In this document: in pieces, positions 43,783 to 53,039 of the stretch
Layout of the letters: every line of letters begins with the position of its first letter
Position numbering within the stretch: the first letter of the stretch is position 1
Source of the DNA: Candidatus Saccharimonadota bacterium
GTDB lineage: Bacteria; Patescibacteriota; Saccharimonadia; Saccharimonadales; Saccharimonadaceae
Length of the DNA stretch: 64,000 nt
NCBI GenBank assembly: GCA_002726935.1
Contig: PBTC01000019.1
Coordinates: 62,001-126,000, forward strand
Direction: 5' to 3'
Made by a program: the position numbers and the translations under genes
Notes under the pieces: generated by a model
What the model was told of the DNA's origin: nothing
What the model saw: the letters and a program-made list of their open reading frames with translations, nothing else
Databases searched by the model: none

Positions 43783-44391
43783 ATGACCTATTACAGTAAA
43801 ACCTACGGCGTCGAGAGAACCAGCGGGCCCAACGGCGAAACAATCGTTCAGGTAAAAGATACAAAAAACAATGTTGCGTTCTCTACTGAGTATAGCGGAG
43901 AGGATCTCGATTCCGCGGATTTCCTAAAACAAATTCAGGCGAAGGCAAAAGGTTACGTAGCCATGGGGTCTGAAATTGTCGGTGAAACCGACTTCAAGAC
44001 CATGAAGGAGTCCGGCCCAGTTGTCATTTATTCTGAGGCAATTGAGGACTATAGTGCAGACGGGGAAAACGGTCTTCCAGCTCTAAACACCTCCGAGCAG
44101 GAAAAAGCTGTAACTTTTGCTGATTTTGCTCGAGAAATGAAATACAAAGGTCTAACGTCAGTGGTAAATGACGTAGGTGTTTTTAGTGGCCAAGACGGAT
44201 CTAAGTCCAAGGGATTCTTGCTGTTGGGCCAAAATGAAAGCATGGCTCACATCATTAAAATTCACAAGATTGACGGGGTGGAACCAAAACAGGGACAGCT
44301 ACAATCAATACTGAATGCGGTGCAATCGATGTCGTTGTCAAGAGGTGTTGCCCCTGGGCGGAAAATGGCCCCTCAGGGACCAGGAATGTAA
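43783..44391 (+). CDS. Hypothetical protein (202 aa)
   Basis: Acidic soluble protein with no signal peptide or recognised fold. It is followed by a good terminator, so it is monocistronic. The C-terminus is Gly/Pro/Met-rich and likely flexible. Confidence 0.55.
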   Translation: MTYYSKTYGVERTSGPNGETIVQVKDTKNNVAFSTEYSGEDLDSADFLKQIQAKAKGYVAMGSEIVGETDFKTMKESGPVVIYSEAIEDYSADGENGLPALNTSEQEKAVTFADFAREMKYKGLTSVVNDVGVFSGQDGSKSKGFLLLGQNESMAHIIKIHKIDGVEPKQGQLQSILNAVQSMSLSRGVAPGRKMAPQGPGM

Positions 44392-44412
44392 CTATTTAGG
44401 TTGCTAGTAACA

Positions 44413-44440
44413 ACGGGCCTTTAAGGCCCGTTTCTATTTT
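44413..44440 (+). terminator. Terminator after the 43.8 kb gene
   Basis: ACGGGCCT pairs with AGGCCCGT around a 3-nt loop, followed by TTTCTATTTT. Confidence 0.85.
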
Positions 44441-44463
44441 AAAGCTCTGAGATCTCCAAAACC

Positions 44464-44778
44464 TCATGAGGAAACTGCGATACGAACCGTTGGTTTTTTC
44501 TGTTTGTGCAACACACAGAAGGCAGAGAATACGGCGCCTATCACACCTATTTGGAGGAATTCTTTTTTAAACTCAGAAAACAAGTAGACAGAGGTTCGCA
44601 TGTCCGCTGGAACAAGGAGGAAGGCAACTAACAATGAGCACAAGGCTACTAGGTAGATGTCTTGGCAGGCGCTCTTCTTAAGTGCAACGTCGCCGCGAGC
44701 GTGGGCAAACAAAGCTATTGGGACCCAGCTCAAAAAGAAAGCAATTGAAAAAAAGATGGATAAATACAAAACCTGCAT
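44464..44778 (-). CDS. Hypothetical membrane protein (104 aa)
   Basis: Three hydrophobic segments (about 3-24, 40-58 and 72-92) suggest a small inner-membrane protein. No recognised family. Monocistronic in appearance. Confidence 0.5.
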   Translation of the reverse strand: MQVLYLSIFFSIAFFLSWVPIALFAHARGDVALKKSACQDIYLVALCSLLVAFLLVPADMRTSVYLFSEFKKEFLQIGVIGAVFSAFCVLHKQKKPTVRIAVSS

Positions 44779-44883
44779 GATAGTACCCCCAGAGTTGTTA
44801 GGGACATACTATCGATCAGCGGATTATTCTAAGACAGAAAAAGAAACGCAAAAATGATGCATTTAATATTAAGGCGCTAGTGA

Positions 44884-45120
44884 TCAGCGGGCCTCTAAAG
44901 CATTCGTATTCAACATAAACCGTCCAACAACACTCTTCGCTAAGTCCAGGTTGGTGTTAAGCGGTCTCTCCGCGAGAGCTGCGGTAATGGGTGCAGAGGC
45001 GGAGTCGGAAATTTTTGGGATCTCGTAAAACACGTGATCGCTAAAAACAATCAAAGCGAAGGACTCTCGGGCTTGCGACTCACCTTCGACCGCGATTGAA
45101 ATTTTTGGGTTTTTTATCAT
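44884..45120 (-). CDS. Hypothetical protein (78 aa)
   Basis: The frame opens with TTG at 45153; the ATG at 45120, with AGAGGA 4 nt upstream, is the better start. Small soluble protein, no recognised domain. It may begin beta-rich (KISIAVEG). It is divergent from the flagellin. Confidence 0.5.
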   Translation of the reverse strand: MIKNPKISIAVEGESQARESFALIVFSDHVFYEIPKISDSASAPITAALAERPLNTNLDLAKSVVGRFMLNTNALEAR

Positions 45121-45568
45121 GTCATCCTCTTTTGTGAAGAATGATGATGCCAAAAAGTTCCACTGAAAGAAAGGACTTTCTACCCGGAAAAAGCGGTGAG
45201 CCGCAAATAATGTAAGATATGCGATATATCAGAATTTTACAATCTGTAACAAATGCGTAACCATCTGATTTTAAACATGTATTTTGTGCACTAGAAAAGC
45301 ACGTATGCTGTCACCTTTTTAGGTGTCAACCAATTTGGGTCCCCATCTCGGCTGGAAAAATGGGCCCTGTAATACTAGGGAACTATCATTTCTTAACAAG
45401 AGAAATCGGTTGAAATTTGAAATGTAGGAAAAAAAGAGACGCGATGTAAGAAATTGGATAATGTCGCCAGATTGGAAGCCGTAAAAGGTCACATGTAGTA
45501 CAGCGAAGCAAAAAACGCGACGACTGCAAACAGTTACCAAACACGGTATTCCAAACAAGGAGCTAAAA
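45121..45568. other. Flagellin upstream region without genes
   Basis: About 450 bp with no supported gene; an antisense frame at 45319-45588 overlaps the flagellin start and is not convincing. It contains a possible weak recurrent element (45280-45299, TATTTTGTGCACTAGAAAAG) and, in what would be a leader of about 270 nt, small hairpins: CACCT-TTTT-AGGTG (45312-45325) and a CCCAT/ATGGG stem. I found no sigma-28 box (TAAA, then GCCGATAA). Long leaders ahead of flagellin can regulate translation; that is a guess here. Confidence 0.4.
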
Positions 45569-46810
45569 ATGGCACTAGGCATTAACACAAACGTACAATC
45601 ACTGATCGCTCAACGTAACCTGACACGCAGCGGTTCCTCACTATCAACTTCTATCGAGCGTCTGTCCTCTGGTTTGCGCATCAACAGTGCACGTGACGAT
45701 GCTGCCGGTCTGGCCATCTCCGAGCGTATGAGCTCACAATTGCGCGGTATGGAAGTTGCAAAGCGCAACGCAAACGATGGTATCTCCGCACTGCAGGTAG
45801 CTGATGGCTCCCTGTCTTCCTTGGGCGACAGCCTGCAGCGCATGCGCGAACTGGCTGTACAAGCTTCCAACGGCACCTTGTCTGCCGCCGACCGCGAAAA
45901 CCTGAACCTGGAATTCATGCAATTGTCTGACGAGCTGTCACGTGTAGCCGGCGGCGCAGAGTTCAACGGTGTGAAGTTGCTTGAAGGTGATGGTGTTACT
46001 CCCGGATCCCAACTGATGTTCGAGCTGCAGATTGGCTTTGCTTCTGATGCGCAACTGAATATCGCTTTTGACGATGTCGCAAGCGAAATAGACAATTTCT
46101 ACACTGCTCGCAGCGTAGCGCCAGCAACGTTTACCGCCACCAATGCAAGCACGACCGACGTCACATTGACCGAGTTGGCAGTAGGTAATGCTGCAACAGC
46201 ACTGGCAACTACGGCAAACACAGAGACCATGATCGATGTAGACGGCGACGGCCTGAATGACTTCGTGGCTGTTGGTAATGGCGCCACAGCGGACGTCTTT
46301 GAACTGACCCCAAATGGCGAGCGTGGCAGACAAACTGCAACCGGCGTAACAGGTACCGTTGGTGCTCTGACTCTGGCCAACCTTGGCGTAACAAACCAGA
46401 CCGCAGCAAACACCACTGCTGGTGAAGAGTTGACCCTGGAGTTGGGCAATGCCACATTGAAGCTGGAATCTGATGGTACAAACTTCACAGAGGCCCGCTT
46501 CACCGAGCGTCTGAGTGGTTCAAATGGATCTCAAGCACAACAAATTTTGGACAAGATCGATAGCTTGCTGGACACAGTGAACAACCAGCGCGCCACACTG
46601 GGTGCAGGTATCAACCGCCTGGACGCAGTGATCAACAACCTGGAAACCTCCATTGTTAACCTGGGTGCTGCCCGTGGCCGTATCGTGGATGCAGACTTCG
46701 CTCGCGAAACTGCAAACTTGACCCGCACGCAGATCCTGCAGCAGGCTGGTACAGCCATGTTGGCCCAGGCAAACCAGTTGCCCGCTAACGTTCTGAGCCT
46801 GTTGGGCTAA
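45569..46810 (+). CDS. fliC: Flagellin (413 aa)
   Basis: Filament subunit. The N-terminal D0/D1 domain (LGINTNVQSLIAQRNL and RLSSGLRINSARDDAAG) and the C-terminal D1/D0 domain (GRIVDADFARETANLTR to ANVLSLLG) are conserved and complete. The variable middle (about 170-315) includes DVDGDGLNDFVAVGNG, a calcium-loop-like DxDxDG pattern. Strong SD (AAGGAG). Arginine is coded mainly by CGT/CGC and leucine by CTG/TTG, while the neighbours use many AGA/AGG, which fits very high expression. Monocistronic, ended by two hairpins. Confidence 0.96.
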   Translation: MALGINTNVQSLIAQRNLTRSGSSLSTSIERLSSGLRINSARDDAAGLAISERMSSQLRGMEVAKRNANDGISALQVADGSLSSLGDSLQRMRELAVQASNGTLSAADRENLNLEFMQLSDELSRVAGGAEFNGVKLLEGDGVTPGSQLMFELQIGFASDAQLNIAFDDVASEIDNFYTARSVAPATFTATNASTTDVTLTELAVGNAATALATTANTETMIDVDGDGLNDFVAVGNGATADVFELTPNGERGRQTATGVTGTVGALTLANLGVTNQTAANTTAGEELTLELGNATLKLESDGTNFTEARFTERLSGSNGSQAQQILDKIDSLLDTVNNQRATLGAGINRLDAVINNLETSIVNLGAARGRIVDADFARETANLTRTQILQQAGTAMLAQANQLPANVLSLLG

Positions 46811-46896
46811 TCATAGAGGGCTCGAAGCCCTTTATGGCTCCCTTGGAGCTTATCTCCTTGTGATCAAGAGGAGTTCAGAGACCCAAGTGAAGACAT

Positions 46897-46922
46897 AAGG
46901 GCGGCTACAATGCCGCCCTTTT
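46897..46922 (+). terminator. Hairpin after fliC
   Basis: AAGGGCGGC pairs with GCCGCCCTT (9 bp) around a 6-nt loop, followed by TTTT. A weaker AGGGCT-CGA-AGCCCT hairpin lies at 46817-46831. Confidence 0.8.
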
Positions 46923-47018
46923 GTCTTGCAGTAGCAGCATTAGAAAAGAACCCTGCTCAAGAAGCTGTGTTGTTCTTGGTGTTAGAAATTATAGGCCCAC
47001 GGGCTATCGAGGCTAAAT

Positions 47019-49583
47019 ATGTCTTCTGTGAATTCCAACTTACAGAGTTTGATTTCTCAAAGTTTCCTCAACAAGAGGGAGAGCGCACTGCAGACCTCAA
47101 TTGAAAGATTGAGCAGTGGCTTTAGAATTAATTCAGCCAGAGACGACGCATCTGGTTTAGCGATTTCTACGCGGCTGGACGCACAGGCTCGAGCATTCGA
47201 CGTTATTCAGCGCAATGCAAATGATGCGGCTTCATACATGCAGGTCGCTGACGGCGCCCTTTCGAATATCAGCGAGAATCTTCTCAGAATGGATGAGCTG
47301 CGCGCTCAAGCCAACAACGCATTTTTAAGCGCCTCTGACCGTCGCTTGCTCGACGTTGAGTACCAACAACTCATCGAGGAAAACGATCGCGTTATTGCGA
47401 CAACCCAATACAACGGCAGGCGAATTTTCGCAGCCGGAAATGAGGTACTAAGCACAATCTTTGGTGCAAACAATATCGACTTTGACCTATCGGCCACTTT
47501 GTCTCTCGATGGACGTGGAACCAAAGGTGCGCTGCAGTCAATCTTTAACACGGCTGGAATTGGCTCAACGGAGGAGGTTTTGAACCAAACTAACACTGCC
47601 GTTGCATCTTTTATCTCAGGGCAAACCGGGGTCTACAATATTAACGTCACTCAAGTCGCAAGGGCATTCCAGTATCGGGACACGGTTGGAGCCGGCCCCT
47701 TCGGGATTGCTGCAAGCGTCATGAACTCAAACCCCGCGGTGGCTCAATATCTATCAGGTGCTCCTGGAACATACAACGTCAACGTCGCGACATTGGCCAA
47801 CAATTTTGTGTATCAGGACAACGTTGGCACGGGAAACCCAACTCAGGGAATTGCAGCGGCCGGATTCGCAGCCAGTAACACCAACCCGGCAGTGGCAACG
47901 ATTACGGCCGCTGACGACTCTAACACGCAGTACAACTTGTCAGTAACTCAAGTGGCGCGCGGTCAGAGGTCCGTTATCAATATCGGAACTGGAACCAGAA
48001 ACCTTGGGGGGATTAACACAGCTACTGTAAATATTTCCTATGGTGGCGGGCCCGATAACAACTTCAATATTAACGACAACACTTTGACTGGGGCCGAATA
48101 CGCAGCGGCGATTAATGCCAACTCAGGCGGTAGGCTGATGGCGACCTTTAACGGCGCAACCGGAGACTTGACAATTGACTCGGTTGGTACCGGCACTGAC
48201 AATTCGTTCGCCATTAACGTGTCGAGCTTGAATAACGGTACAGCAAACCAATTGGACGTAAACGGTGGTGATACCGTACTTGCAGCTCGAAACGCACAGG
48301 GCAACCTGAATGGTCAAGCGTTCAACAGCCAGACGAATACGGGCATTACGGTAAACGCCGCGGGTGATGCTGGGCGCACCGCGACATTCAACGTGCTGTC
48401 GGCTGGCACGACTACATTCAATCAACGTCAGGCAACTCAAAACCGTTTCAACATCGCATTTGGCGACGGTACCCCTGGCTTTCAGTTAAACTTGGGATCA
48501 GGACCCTTTACAGCGGCTCAGTTTGTAACAGCGTTCAACAGCTCGGCCGCCGGTGCAAAATTCACCGCCGCCTATGATGCGGGAACCGGTCTGATTACAT
48601 ACACAGGGCTGGAAAACGGTTCGATCGAGACCCTGTCAATTACGAATGCAAGCACCCAGGTGGATGATGGGGCCACGCTTGCATACGCCCCATCTGATGT
48701 GTACAACCTGGGCGCCGGTCAGGTAACGCAAGCGGGGACGAATTTCACCGGTACGGTCAATGGCACAGCTTTCAATGATCTCGACGGTGCAAATATCACA
48801 GCAGCCGGTTTGACTTTCAATGCGAGCGCGCTGGGTTCAACGACTATCGACGTGATCCAAGCTTCTGTGAATCAGTTCGATGTTGATTTCGGTGACGGAA
48901 CTGGCTTTACGCTCAACTTAGGGACCGGTACGTTCAGTGCGGCCGACTTTGTAACTCAATTTAACGCACAAGCAGCGGGTCGATATGTCGCAAACTACGA
49001 CGGCGCAAATATCACTTACACTTCGCTTCAAACAGGTGTAGTGAACAGTTTGTCAATTGCGAACATCGGATCGCCCTCAAATAATGCTTTCTCCACAGGG
49101 AACGCTACAACTTTGCAGGCCGGTCTAAATGCCACTGGGGATGTAAACGGTGCGGCCTTCAACCAGGCGACAAATAACTTCACCAGCCCTGCCGTAAATT
49201 TCGCAATCTTGTCGATTGGTAGTACGCAGATTGATTATACGGCCGAGACGTTGGGTGAAGTGGATTTCAGGTTCCGAAATATTAAGACCTTAGCCGCAGC
49301 ACGCGATGAGCAAGATAATCTACGAGTTGCTCTTGACTCAATTAACCGACTCCGTGGAAAGATTGGAGGAAACCTATCGAGGCTGGATTCGATCATGGAA
49401 GAATCTAGAATCAGGGGGCTTAACTACAACATCGCCATGGGACGAATAATTGATGCCGACTTTGCCTTAGAGACGGCTAAGTTCACAAGGAATCAGATCT
49501 TACAACAAGGCACGCAATCCATCCTGGCGTTCTCCAATGCTGACAATTCGAGAATTCTTGATTTAATAGCTACGGGTCTTTAA
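47019..49583 (+). CDS. Giant flagellin (854 aa) with FliD-like inserts
   Basis: The flagellin D0/D1 domains are complete at both ends (residues 1-145 and about 765-854, closing with GRIIDADFALETAKFTRNQI). Between them lie about 620 residues of inserts. Three short repeats start near 205, 251 and 304 (YNINVTQVARAF and YNLSVTQVARG), similar to the hook-IN motif of FliD. Two full copies plus a partial one of a 110-residue module follow, starting near 429, 579 and 708, with NGxAFN, FGDGT, LNLGxG and AAxFVxxFN. It is probably a minor or distal filament subunit; the surface would be much enlarged. Fast exchange between copies is likely. Confidence 0.88.
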   Translation: MSSVNSNLQSLISQSFLNKRESALQTSIERLSSGFRINSARDDASGLAISTRLDAQARAFDVIQRNANDAASYMQVADGALSNISENLLRMDELRAQANNAFLSASDRRLLDVEYQQLIEENDRVIATTQYNGRRIFAAGNEVLSTIFGANNIDFDLSATLSLDGRGTKGALQSIFNTAGIGSTEEVLNQTNTAVASFISGQTGVYNINVTQVARAFQYRDTVGAGPFGIAASVMNSNPAVAQYLSGAPGTYNVNVATLANNFVYQDNVGTGNPTQGIAAAGFAASNTNPAVATITAADDSNTQYNLSVTQVARGQRSVINIGTGTRNLGGINTATVNISYGGGPDNNFNINDNTLTGAEYAAAINANSGGRLMATFNGATGDLTIDSVGTGTDNSFAINVSSLNNGTANQLDVNGGDTVLAARNAQGNLNGQAFNSQTNTGITVNAAGDAGRTATFNVLSAGTTTFNQRQATQNRFNIAFGDGTPGFQLNLGSGPFTAAQFVTAFNSSAAGAKFTAAYDAGTGLITYTGLENGSIETLSITNASTQVDDGATLAYAPSDVYNLGAGQVTQAGTNFTGTVNGTAFNDLDGANITAAGLTFNASALGSTTIDVIQASVNQFDVDFGDGTGFTLNLGTGTFSAADFVTQFNAQAAGRYVANYDGANITYTSLQTGVVNSLSIANIGSPSNNAFSTGNATTLQAGLNATGDVNGAAFNQATNNFTSPAVNFAILSIGSTQIDYTAETLGEVDFRFRNIKTLAAARDEQDNLRVALDSINRLRGKIGGNLSRLDSIMEESRIRGLNYNIAMGRIIDADFALETAKFTRNQILQQGTQSILAFSNADNSRILDLIATGL

Positions 49584-49623
49584 CCACTGACGTTCTGCCT
49601 CGCATAAATAAAGCGAAATCAAG

Positions 49624-50559
49624 ATGGACCTAAGCAGATTAGATTTCTCACTTTTTAAGAAATCGGAGGGTGCTCCTAAGGCGCCCTCTGAGGTTTCTTC
49701 GCAGGTGGGAAAATCTGCCAGGTCTGTTATTCGCACGAATGAGTCAACCTCAAGTAGTCTTGCAAAAAACAATCCGAGAGAGAAAAGAAAACCCCTATCT
49801 GCTCGTCTAGCTTCATCTGGTCTCAGTTCTCTTGCCCTCGATCTGGGAAACCTCTCAGCACAGCTTATAGACCTCAGGGACGCTATTTCGCAATCCAATT
49901 TGGATGACGTCGCAATAAATGCCACTAGAGGGGCCGTCTTGTTGACAAAAAGTGTTGAGTCGTTAATCGACACTCGAAGCATGACTAGACAAGAAAAACT
50001 ACAGATGCGAATCAAGTTAAGTGAGGTCTCAAAGTCGCTCGATGTGGTAAGGGACAACTTAAAGTCAAAAAATGATCTCTTTTTTGAAAAGCAAGGCGAA
50101 GACGAGAGTTCGGCTGGTCAACTGATAGAACGCTCTCGATTGGACGTAGACCTCCTAAAAAGAGACATCACGAACAAGATTGGGCTAATTAAAGAAGCAC
50201 TGGAAAGTCCTGGGCACACAGGTCCACAATCTGAACCAGGTGGGGCCGCTTTATCTCCCCTGCTGAAGCCTAAGGTAGCTGCCGAGGAAACAAAGTTAAT
50301 TGCGGAGTTTATTGTCAATGAGGGGCCTAAAGTAATTTCGACTCAGCTTATGCCTGATGCGGAGAAACTGATAAGTATCTTGCTACAAATAGAAATGGGC
50401 GTCCAAGCAGATGTAGAGACATACCAATCCAAAACAGAAAGCAGTTTTTCTAGCGTTGATGGCAAAAGCAGCGTGGCTACCGCAGAACGGGGTGCCCAAG
50501 GTCTGTCCTCGGACGACAAGGGCTCGACCAACACGAATCCATTCGTTGTAAATGGCTAA
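49624..50559 (+). CDS. Hypothetical protein between flagellin and fliD (311 aa)
   Basis: Soluble, Ser/Lys-rich N-terminus, then a helical middle (about 70-155) with coiled-coil character, and a Ser/Thr/Gly-rich tail. No recognised flagellar family (not clearly FlaG, FliS or FliT). Position between a flagellin and fliD suggests a filament chaperone or export regulator. Confidence 0.5.
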   Translation: MDLSRLDFSLFKKSEGAPKAPSEVSSQVGKSARSVIRTNESTSSSLAKNNPREKRKPLSARLASSGLSSLALDLGNLSAQLIDLRDAISQSNLDDVAINATRGAVLLTKSVESLIDTRSMTRQEKLQMRIKLSEVSKSLDVVRDNLKSKNDLFFEKQGEDESSAGQLIERSRLDVDLLKRDITNKIGLIKEALESPGHTGPQSEPGGAALSPLLKPKVAAEETKLIAEFIVNEGPKVISTQLMPDAEKLISILLQIEMGVQADVETYQSKTESSFSSVDGKSSVATAERGAQGLSSDDKGSTNTNPFVVNG

Positions 50560-50594
50560 GTGCAATAAAAAACACCAATATCAGCACAAACTTT

Positions 50595-50615
50595 TATACA
50601 ATGTACTGACTAACA
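50595..50615 (+). promoter_or_regulatory. Recurrent promoter-region element upstream of fliD
   Basis: TATACAATGTACTGACTAAC: perfect dyad TACA-A-TGTA, C, then ACTAAC. It lies 62 nt before the fliD ATG. Confidence 0.65.
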
Positions 50616-50676
50616 CATTTTGTAATCACTTGAATTAAGCAGTCATTCAGGGTTCTTGAGCTAAAAGGAATAAATC

Positions 50677-52263
50677 ATGTCGTCAATCGGGTCGGGCCTA
50701 GATATAAACGGAATCGTTGCCAGTCTGGTGTCAATCGAACGGAAGTCAAGAATTACGCCGCTTCAAGTGAAACAGGTCAACCTCAATGCGAAGCTGTCGC
50801 TTTATGGCCAGATGAAATCAGCCTTTTCGAAGTTTGAGGACAGCAGCAAAAAGGTGCTGAGCGCGTTCACAAAATACCAGGCGGCATATGCTGCAGCAGA
50901 GAAGAAAACCATTACAAACAATGGCGACGGAACTGTGACTATTTTTACTCCAGGCAATGGAGAGGCCCAGTTCCTTAACACAAAGACCACAAGCAACTCA
51001 GATCCGGCTGTGGTGAATCTCAATTCGAACCCTACCTATGGAACGTACCAGATCAATGTGATTAATCGCAATGAGGCCCAAGAATACCGGGTCTCGACCG
51101 GCACGTCTGATCCAAACGCCCTATTTGGCGGTGGAACTTTAGATATCAGCTTTGCCAATGGCAGGAATGAGTCGGTAAGCTTTGGTCAGCAGTTGACGAG
51201 AAATGACGTCGATAACGATTCGACCACTCAACAGATCATCGATAAAATCAATTCCTCTAACGTTGGAATTACGGCCTCTTTCGATTCGGCGACAGGAGAG
51301 CTGGTTTTAACCGGAACGAACGCTGGGGCGGCGAATGCTTTTACTTTAAATGCCAGAAATGAGGTCGATCAAAGAGCCCAAGGCTTCAACCCCGAGTTCG
51401 GTCCGAATGATGGAAACGACAACAACAACACGGGGTTTTCGAGAATTGCCAGAGGAACGGTGACGAATACCGCTAAGGACACAACCGTATCGATTAACGA
51501 TGGATCGGGTGCACAAACATTTAGCTCTTTCTCTGGGACGTTTGTCCAGAGCGGACTTGATTTCACTGTCACTGGCCTAGGCTTCACCGAAATTCGCACA
51601 TTTGATCGTCAAGACCCAAACCCAGACTATGTTGGGCCAACGAGTGAAACCCGGGCTTTTCAGGCTGGAGATCCTCAGCCCGGTGAAACACGAGTTCTTA
51701 CTGCTCCGAGTTCAGCAGAGCTGACAAAAGAATTGGATGCGTTCATCGCCGACTACAACGCCCTAATTTCCAGGCTAAAGAAGTCACAGGAGAAAGGCGA
51801 CGATCTCGATCGAGACACGACTCCGTTTAGGCTCGAAGCAAAAATCCGCGACATATTTAATCAGGTCGTCGGCGGTACGGAAACCAAGCTGGATCTTGGG
51901 TTTTCGATAAGCAAAGAAGGCGTGCTGTCGCTGAACAAAGATAAACTTGCTGCGAAGTTGGTTAACGACCCAGACGCTTTCAAGAGGATTTTTGCAGACG
52001 CTATTGGAAAAGATTTTGTTGCCTATTCTAAGCAAGTCAACGAGAACGGCGGCGCCCTGAAGGCAAAATCAGACTCGCTTACCAGAACAGTGGATAGCGT
52101 TAAAGCAAAGTCGCTCTCAGAAGAGTTCAGGATAGGCAGGCTGGAGAAGATATACCGCGCACAATTCGTAGCCCTGGATAAAGTGCTTACAGATCTTCAA
52201 GTATCACAAGGGTTCTTGTCTCAGGGTCTGGCGAACCTACAAGGTTTTAGTCAACAAAACTAA
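50677..52263 (+). CDS. fliD: Flagellar cap protein FliD (528 aa)
   Basis: Filament cap that folds flagellin at the tip. The N-terminal SIGSGLDINGIVASLVSIE is the family signature, followed by a coiled coil, the hook-IN motif region (GTYQINVINRNEAQEY), flagellin-like segments and a conserved C-terminal coiled coil (about 430-525, e.g. KLVNDPDAFKRIF). Length is in the normal range (450-650). A good AAAGGA SD precedes it. It ends overlapping the stop of the convergent 52260 gene by 4 nt. Confidence 0.93.
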   Translation: MSSIGSGLDINGIVASLVSIERKSRITPLQVKQVNLNAKLSLYGQMKSAFSKFEDSSKKVLSAFTKYQAAYAAAEKKTITNNGDGTVTIFTPGNGEAQFLNTKTTSNSDPAVVNLNSNPTYGTYQINVINRNEAQEYRVSTGTSDPNALFGGGTLDISFANGRNESVSFGQQLTRNDVDNDSTTQQIIDKINSSNVGITASFDSATGELVLTGTNAGAANAFTLNARNEVDQRAQGFNPEFGPNDGNDNNNTGFSRIARGTVTNTAKDTTVSINDGSGAQTFSSFSGTFVQSGLDFTVTGLGFTEIRTFDRQDPNPDYVGPTSETRAFQAGDPQPGETRVLTAPSSAELTKELDAFIADYNALISRLKKSQEKGDDLDRDTTPFRLEAKIRDIFNQVVGGTETKLDLGFSISKEGVLSLNKDKLAAKLVNDPDAFKRIFADAIGKDFVAYSKQVNENGGALKAKSDSLTRTVDSVKAKSLSEEFRIGRLEKIYRAQFVALDKVLTDLQVSQGFLSQGLANLQGFSQQN

Positions 52264-52562
52264 GCCCCATCGATCTCTTGATAAAGACGAAGTGCATTTT
52301 GCTCAATTGAGTAAATGAACTTCGTCTTTTTTAATTTCTTCGCCAAAATTGTATTGAATACCGATATCTCGGACGCGACCGTAGTGGCAGAGGGAATGGT
52401 TCTCTCGTTCGCCAATAAAGACATCAAGTTGCCAGTGCTCAAGATTTTTCCATGAGCACTAGCGCAAGCAATAAGCAAATACCTCGTCTTTTCTCGAGTG
52501 GTAAAACCTGTGGTCGAAAGCTTTCGAGAAAACTCTACGATGTCTTCTGGCACTTTTCGCAT
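52260..52562 (-). CDS. Hypothetical protein (100 aa)
   Basis: Small helical basic protein, unrecognised. Cotranscribed with the endonuclease gene 3 nt upstream. Its stop overlaps that of fliD. Confidence 0.5.
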   Translation of the reverse strand: MRKVPEDIVEFSRKLSTTGFTTREKTRYLLIACASAHGKILSTGNLMSLLANERTIPSATTVASEISVFNTILAKKLKKTKFIYSIEQNALRLYQEIDGA

Positions 52563-52565
52563 GTA

Positions 52566-53036
52566 TTAGACCTTGCTGTTCATTGCACTGTTGATCGTTT
52601 GCATGACCGTTTCTATGTCATTAAAAATCTCGCCGGCTGTAAAACGAAGGACTCTCCAGTGATTCTCAACCAAAAGATTTTGCTTCTTTCGATCGGCGAT
52701 GAAGCCTTTTTTGAATTTGCCGTGATATTGCCAGCCGTCGACTTCAATGGCAAGCCGATGTGCTGGGAAAGCGATATCCAATCTAAACCTGCGACCAGGG
52801 ACAGCGTCTTGTAGCTCAAGGACAGGCTCTATATCCCCGTAACGCTGAACCACAGAGTCCCAAAGCAACTGGTGAGGGGGGCTAAGGGTCCTGTTCTTTG
52901 GCTTGTTATCGATCTGAGCGACGTTTGCCGAAAGATCGTTGCCGACGGGCGTTCTCCTTAACGCGCCATCCTCTTTGAAAGAAATATCTCCGAGATGCCT
53001 TCTGGCCTCGGAGATACTTTTAAAACGAAGCGCCAT
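52566..53036 (-). CDS. DUF559-like endonuclease (156 aa)
   Basis: PD-(D/E)xK-type nuclease related to Vsr. The core is GRRFRLDIAFPAHRLAIEVD (81-100), with D87 and E98 as likely metal ligands, and the conserved ADRKKQNLLVENHWRVLRF patch follows. N-terminal 45 residues are probably a small substrate-recognition arm. It lies between the OB-like gene and the small 52260 gene in one operon. Such nucleases act in DNA repair or restriction-like defence. Confidence 0.78.
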   Translation of the reverse strand: MALRFKSISEARRHLGDISFKEDGALRRTPVGNDLSANVAQIDNKPKNRTLSPPHQLLWDSVVQRYGDIEPVLELQDAVPGRRFRLDIAFPAHRLAIEVDGWQYHGKFKKGFIADRKKQNLLVENHWRVLRFTAGEIFNDIETVMQTINSAMNSKV

Positions 53037-53039
53037 GAC

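Noticed and set aside
45319..45588. Antisense 89-aa frame over the flagellin start
   Set aside because: Overlaps the flagellin ribosome-binding site and start; no coding support.
46099..46503. 134-aa antisense frame in the flagellin
   Set aside because: Long antisense frames are expected from the strong codon bias of fliC.
45121..47018. Sigma-28 and sigma-54 flagellar promoters
   Set aside because: No TAAA...GCCGATAA or TGGCAC...TTGC pattern was found at suitable distance from either flagellin.
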